In this document: positions 61,901 through 64,000 of the stretch, piece after piece | Position numbering within the stretch: position 1 is the first letter of the stretch | Layout: each line of letters opens with the position of its first letter | Origin: Marininema halotolerans | GTDB taxonomy: Bacteria; Bacillota; Bacilli; Thermoactinomycetales; DSM-45169 | DNA: 64,000 bases | Assembly: GCF_900116235.1 (NCBI RefSeq) | Contig: NZ_FPAA01000006.1 | Span: 62,001 to 126,000 of the forward strand | Direction: 5' to 3' | Notes under the pieces: model-generated | Database searches by the model: none | What the model was told of the DNA's origin: nothing | Seen by the model: only the letters and a program-made list of their open reading frames with translations | Made by a program: the position numbers and the translations under genes

Positions 61901-62328
61901 TTATTCACCTAACGGAAGCCGACGGTAGATTAAAGAACGCGCAAACGGGGAAATATCCACCAACGCATTTTTTTTCGCCGCTTCTGGCGTTGTCGGCGTT
62001 TCATCAGGGACAACTCCTTTCGTTGACGGTTGCCGAGACGCTTATATTTGATGAGTGCCTTTATTGTATCTCCTTGAAAAAGGTTTGGCTATTCACAGGA
62101 TGCGTAATATCGGAGTGAATTATGTAACTTTTCAACACAAGTTCACTGAGAGGCGATGATTCACACAATATCGCCTAAATCATCCAAATAAGCGGTCATG
62201 CATGGGATCGGGCTGTTTAAAGAGAAAAAATTTGGCTATCTGACACGGAGGTAGACGGCCTGGGGGCAAATCCTGCGCTATAATAGGGTCAATAAACGTA
62301 GGACCATAAGAATATTCAGGAGGAAAGA
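61901..62328. other. 428-bp intergenic region
   Basis: The left half holds a possible small minus-strand gene (61930-62004). The right half is AT-rich with a TATAAT box at 62279-62284 before the thioesterase gene, lacking a clear -35. Nothing else was recognised. Confidence 0.5.
61930..62004 (-). CDS. Possible 24-residue highly cationic peptide
   Basis: On the minus strand, AAAGGAG lies about 8 bases before ATG 62004, opening a 24-codon frame with stop at 61930-61932. The peptide has Arg/Lys at about half its positions (KRRQRQKRRKKMRWW, then IFPRLRVL). The pyk bidirectional terminator lies 30 bp downstream, as expected for a real transcript. No homologue is known to me. It could be a small regulatory or nucleic-acid-binding peptide, or fortuitous. 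Confidence 0.4.
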   Translation of the reverse strand: MKRRQRQKRRKKMRWWIFPRLRVL

Positions 62329-62748
62329 ATGGTTATGGCCAAGACCCAGGTTCGTGTACGGTATCAAGAAACCGATCAAATGGGAATTGTACATCATAGT
62401 GTTTATGCCATATGGTTTGAGGTGGGTAGGAGTGAACTGATTCGAGAACTTGGATATTCTTATCAGTTCTTTGAGGAACGAGGACTTTTGTTGCCAGTGG
62501 TCGACTACCATTGCCGATTTGTTTCACCCGCACGTTTTGATGATCAAATCATCATTCAAACGACGATCAAAGAATTACGAGGTGCGAAAATGGTCTTTGC
62601 CTACGAATTATTTCATGAAACGGGTGCTCGCATTGCCCATGGAGAGACCATTCATCTATGGGTGGATCAGACAATGAAGCCGGTTCGCTTTCAAGAAGCA
62701 CACCCAACTCTTTACAATAAATTTCAGGGTCGCTTGAAGGATATATAA
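62329..62748 (+). CDS. Acyl-CoA thioesterase, 4HBT/YbgC type
   Basis: A 139-residue hotdog-fold thioesterase. The 4HBT signature with catalytic Asp and the following His pair is clear (RYQETDQMGIVHHSVYAIWFEVGRSELI, Asp near residue 16). 'RFVSPARFDDQIIIQTTIKEL' and 'TGARIAHGETIHLWVD' complete the fold. It hydrolyses acyl-CoA, chain length unknown. ATG 62329 is 5 bases after AGGAGG; ATG 62335 is an alternative. It is followed by fxsA 16 bp downstream. Confidence 0.92.
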   Translation: MVMAKTQVRVRYQETDQMGIVHHSVYAIWFEVGRSELIRELGYSYQFFEERGLLLPVVDYHCRFVSPARFDDQIIIQTTIKELRGAKMVFAYELFHETGARIAHGETIHLWVDQTMKPVRFQEAHPTLYNKFQGRLKDI

Positions 62749-62764
62749 TGATCCGGGAGTGTGA

Positions 62765-63172
62765 ATGCAAATGTTTCGCATCGGGATGTTAATGGTATTG
62801 GTTGTTGCGATGATAGAGATTTGGGGTCTTGTTGCCGCGGGCAATTGGATCGGACCACTACCGACTATTGGGATGGTAATTGGAAGTAGCTTAATTGGAG
62901 CGTGGTTCGCTCGAAAACAGGGATTGGCTGTCATTCGCTTGGCGAAGGTGCAATTGGATCATCGTCAAATCCCGGGCGAAGCAATCATCGATGGAATTTG
63001 TATCCTGTTCGGTGGTCTTCTGTTAATTATGCCTGGCTTTTTAACAGACAGTGTAGGAATTTTGCTATTGATTCCGCTCACTCGTGGAATCGTCAAGATC
63101 TTGGCGAAGCAGAAATTGCTATCTTGGATTCAAAATGGAAAGTTTACTTGGATTGATCGGCGAACTCCTTAA
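62765..63172 (+). CDS. fxsA: FxsA-family membrane protein
   Basis: A 135-residue membrane protein with three or four hydrophobic segments. Family signatures are 'MIEIWGLVAAGNWIGPLPTIGMVIGSSLIGAWFARKQGLAVI' and 'IDGICILFGGLLLIMPGFLTDSVGILLLIPLTR', the latter being diagnostic of FxsA. In E. coli its overproduction relieves F-plasmid exclusion of phage T7; in Bacillus the role is unknown. The gene corresponds to the FxsA-type gene downstream of pyk in B. subtilis. A bidirectional terminator separates it from the convergent ytvI. Confidence 0.92.
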   Translation: MQMFRIGMLMVLVVAMIEIWGLVAAGNWIGPLPTIGMVIGSSLIGAWFARKQGLAVIRLAKVQLDHRQIPGEAIIDGICILFGGLLLIMPGFLTDSVGILLLIPLTRGIVKILAKQKLLSWIQNGKFTWIDRRTP

Positions 63173-63173
63173 A

Positions 63174-63206
63174 CGAAAAATGCCCTTGTATAAGGGCATT
63201 TTTCGT
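63174..63206. terminator. Bidirectional terminator between fxsA and ytvI
   Basis: A perfect 14-bp stem (63174-63187 with 63192-63205) has A5/T5 ends. Confidence 0.88.
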
Positions 63207-63216
63207 TTTGAAAGGA

Positions 63217-64000
63217 TTATTTTTGTAAAGGGGTTCTACCGTTTCGTATGTAATTCCACAAATCGCGAAAGACATGGGCGCGATAAAGGGCGATTAGAAT
63301 TACCGCGAGTGTTGGACCTGCGATTAAACCAATCACTCCCATCAGTTTGAGACCCACAAAAAGGGCAAACAACGTAAAGAGCGGGTTGAGCCCAATGTTG
63401 CTAGCAACCAACTTGGGTTCAATCGTCTGACGGACCAAAATGATAATTAAGTATAGGATGGCGAGGCCGATTCCTACTTCGATGTCCCCAGTAAGAAGGA
63501 GAACAAGTGACCAGGGGATTAAGACGGAGCCGACTCCTAAGTAAGGAAGTAAGTCAACAATCGCAGTAACGATAGCGATCGTCAGTGCATAGCGAATGCC
63601 AATGATCATCAGGCCAATCCATACGATAAAACCGGTAATTGAAATTAAGGTGAGTTGGGCTCTCATAAAACCAAACAGGGCGCGTTTTAAATCGACGATA
63701 ATTAAACTTCCGGTATGTTGTACATGATGTGGAATTAAATTTTGCAAACTTCGTTTCAAACGGGGCCAATCAAAGGCAATAAAAAATGCAGCAAGTACAC
63801 AAAATACCAATACAGTGGCAAAGTACGGGAGATTACCCAGGAAAGTCCCGATTCCTGAGATAATATCGGTAATTAATTGAGTGCCTTTGTTTGCCACGAT
63901 GCCAATGTTGTTTTGAATGCTATTGACGATTTCTGATCGTTGCTGTGGATTTTTTTCAAGGTAGTTTTGAATATTGTCGATCAACTGGCTTAGCTCAGAG
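63217..64000 (-). CDS. ytvI: AI-2E-family/YtvI-like sporulation membrane protein, partial at N-terminus
   Basis: The frame is open from the window edge to a stop at 63217, about 261 residues. It matches the C-terminal two-thirds of AI-2E (UPF0118) family permeases, with about five membrane segments: 'FATVLVFCVLAAFFIAFDWPRLK', 'LTLISITGFIVWIGLMIIGI', 'TAIVDLLPYLGVGSVLIPWSL', 'GIGLAILYLIIILVRQTIEPKLVASNIGLNPLFTLFALFVGLKLMG' and 'GLIAGPTLAVILIAL'. Its place next to fxsA and pyk matches B. subtilis ytvI, a sporulation integral membrane protein. The true start lies beyond 64000; the ATG-like positions inside are not starts. Confidence 0.9.
   Translation of the reverse strand, partial: SELSQLIDNIQNYLEKNPQQRSEIVNSIQNNIGIVANKGTQLITDIISGIGTFLGNLPYFATVLVFCVLAAFFIAFDWPRLKRSLQNLIPHHVQHTGSLIIVDLKRALFGFMRAQLTLISITGFIVWIGLMIIGIRYALTIAIVTAIVDLLPYLGVGSVLIPWSLVLLLTGDIEVGIGLAILYLIIILVRQTIEPKLVASNIGLNPLFTLFALFVGLKLMGVIGLIAGPTLAVILIALYRAHVFRDLWNYIRNGRTPLQK

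Noticed and set aside
61816-62118. 100-codon plus-strand frame after pyk
   Set aside because: It overlaps the end of pyk and runs through the bidirectional terminator; no start signals.

Overview
The window is a chromosomal segment of a low-to-mid-GC, endospore-forming Gram-positive bacterium of the order Bacillales. Spore genes (spoVR, ytrH, ytrI, ytvI, four YheC/YheD-type genes), frequent GTG and TTG starts behind strong AGGAGG-type ribosome sites, and SigA-type promoters all point that way. The giant decapeptide-repeat protein and the enlarged YheC/YheD set suggest the family Thermoactinomycetaceae; this placement is inferred from gene content only.

Layout. 1-19.6 kb: a partial SRPBCC gene, the 2-oxoglutarate dehydrogenase E1/E2 operon, two transporters, signal peptidase I, a Nudix hydrolase, an M29 aminopeptidase, a large secreted subtilisin, type 2 IPP isomerase, a TetR/SMR efflux pair, an NAD(P)-binding oxidoreductase, a metallo-beta-lactamase-fold hydrolase, SpoVR and a beta-carbonic anhydrase. 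19.6-30.6 kb, minus strand: a 1608-residue protein with 117 ten-residue repeats, then an operon of four paralogous YheC/YheD ATP-grasp genes and an acetyltransferase, headed by a promoter that fits the late mother-cell sigma factor SigK. 30.7-32 kb: an AT-rich islet with two small secreted proteins and strong RNA hairpins. 32-47 kb: YlbF-family protein, UPF0173 hydrolase, YtoI, a betaine transporter, Ku with separate LigD-type ligase and polymerase genes, YtpI, a small unknown gene, YtrI, YtrH, DnaE and a PgpA-like protein. 47-54.5 kb: an S-box (SAM) riboswitch followed by the assimilatory sulfate reduction operon cysH-cysP-sat-cysC-sulfite reductase-DUF3906-cobA, then sirC. 54.6-64 kb: a 45-residue membrane peptide, malic enzyme, a FadR-like regulator, accD-accA, pfkA-pyk, a thioesterase, fxsA and partial ytvI.

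How the genes work together. The order UPF0173(ytkL)-ytoI ... ytpI-ytrI-ytrH-dnaE ... malic enzyme-accDA-pfkA-pyk-fxsA-ytvI resembles a conserved Bacillus block into which the betaine transporter/end-joining genes and the sulfur operon are inserted. The sulfur operon is self-contained: uptake, activation, reduction to sulfide, and the first step of siroheme supply for its own sulfite reductase. Malic enzyme, acetyl-CoA carboxylase, phosphofructokinase and pyruvate kinase form a pyruvate/acetyl-CoA/malonyl-CoA node.

The most unusual region is 19.6-30.6 kb. A fibre-like protein with a histidine every ten residues lies beside four ATP-grasp enzymes and a GNAT enzyme. I propose a late-sporulation surface structure and its modification enzymes. 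That link is inference from adjacency and promoter type.
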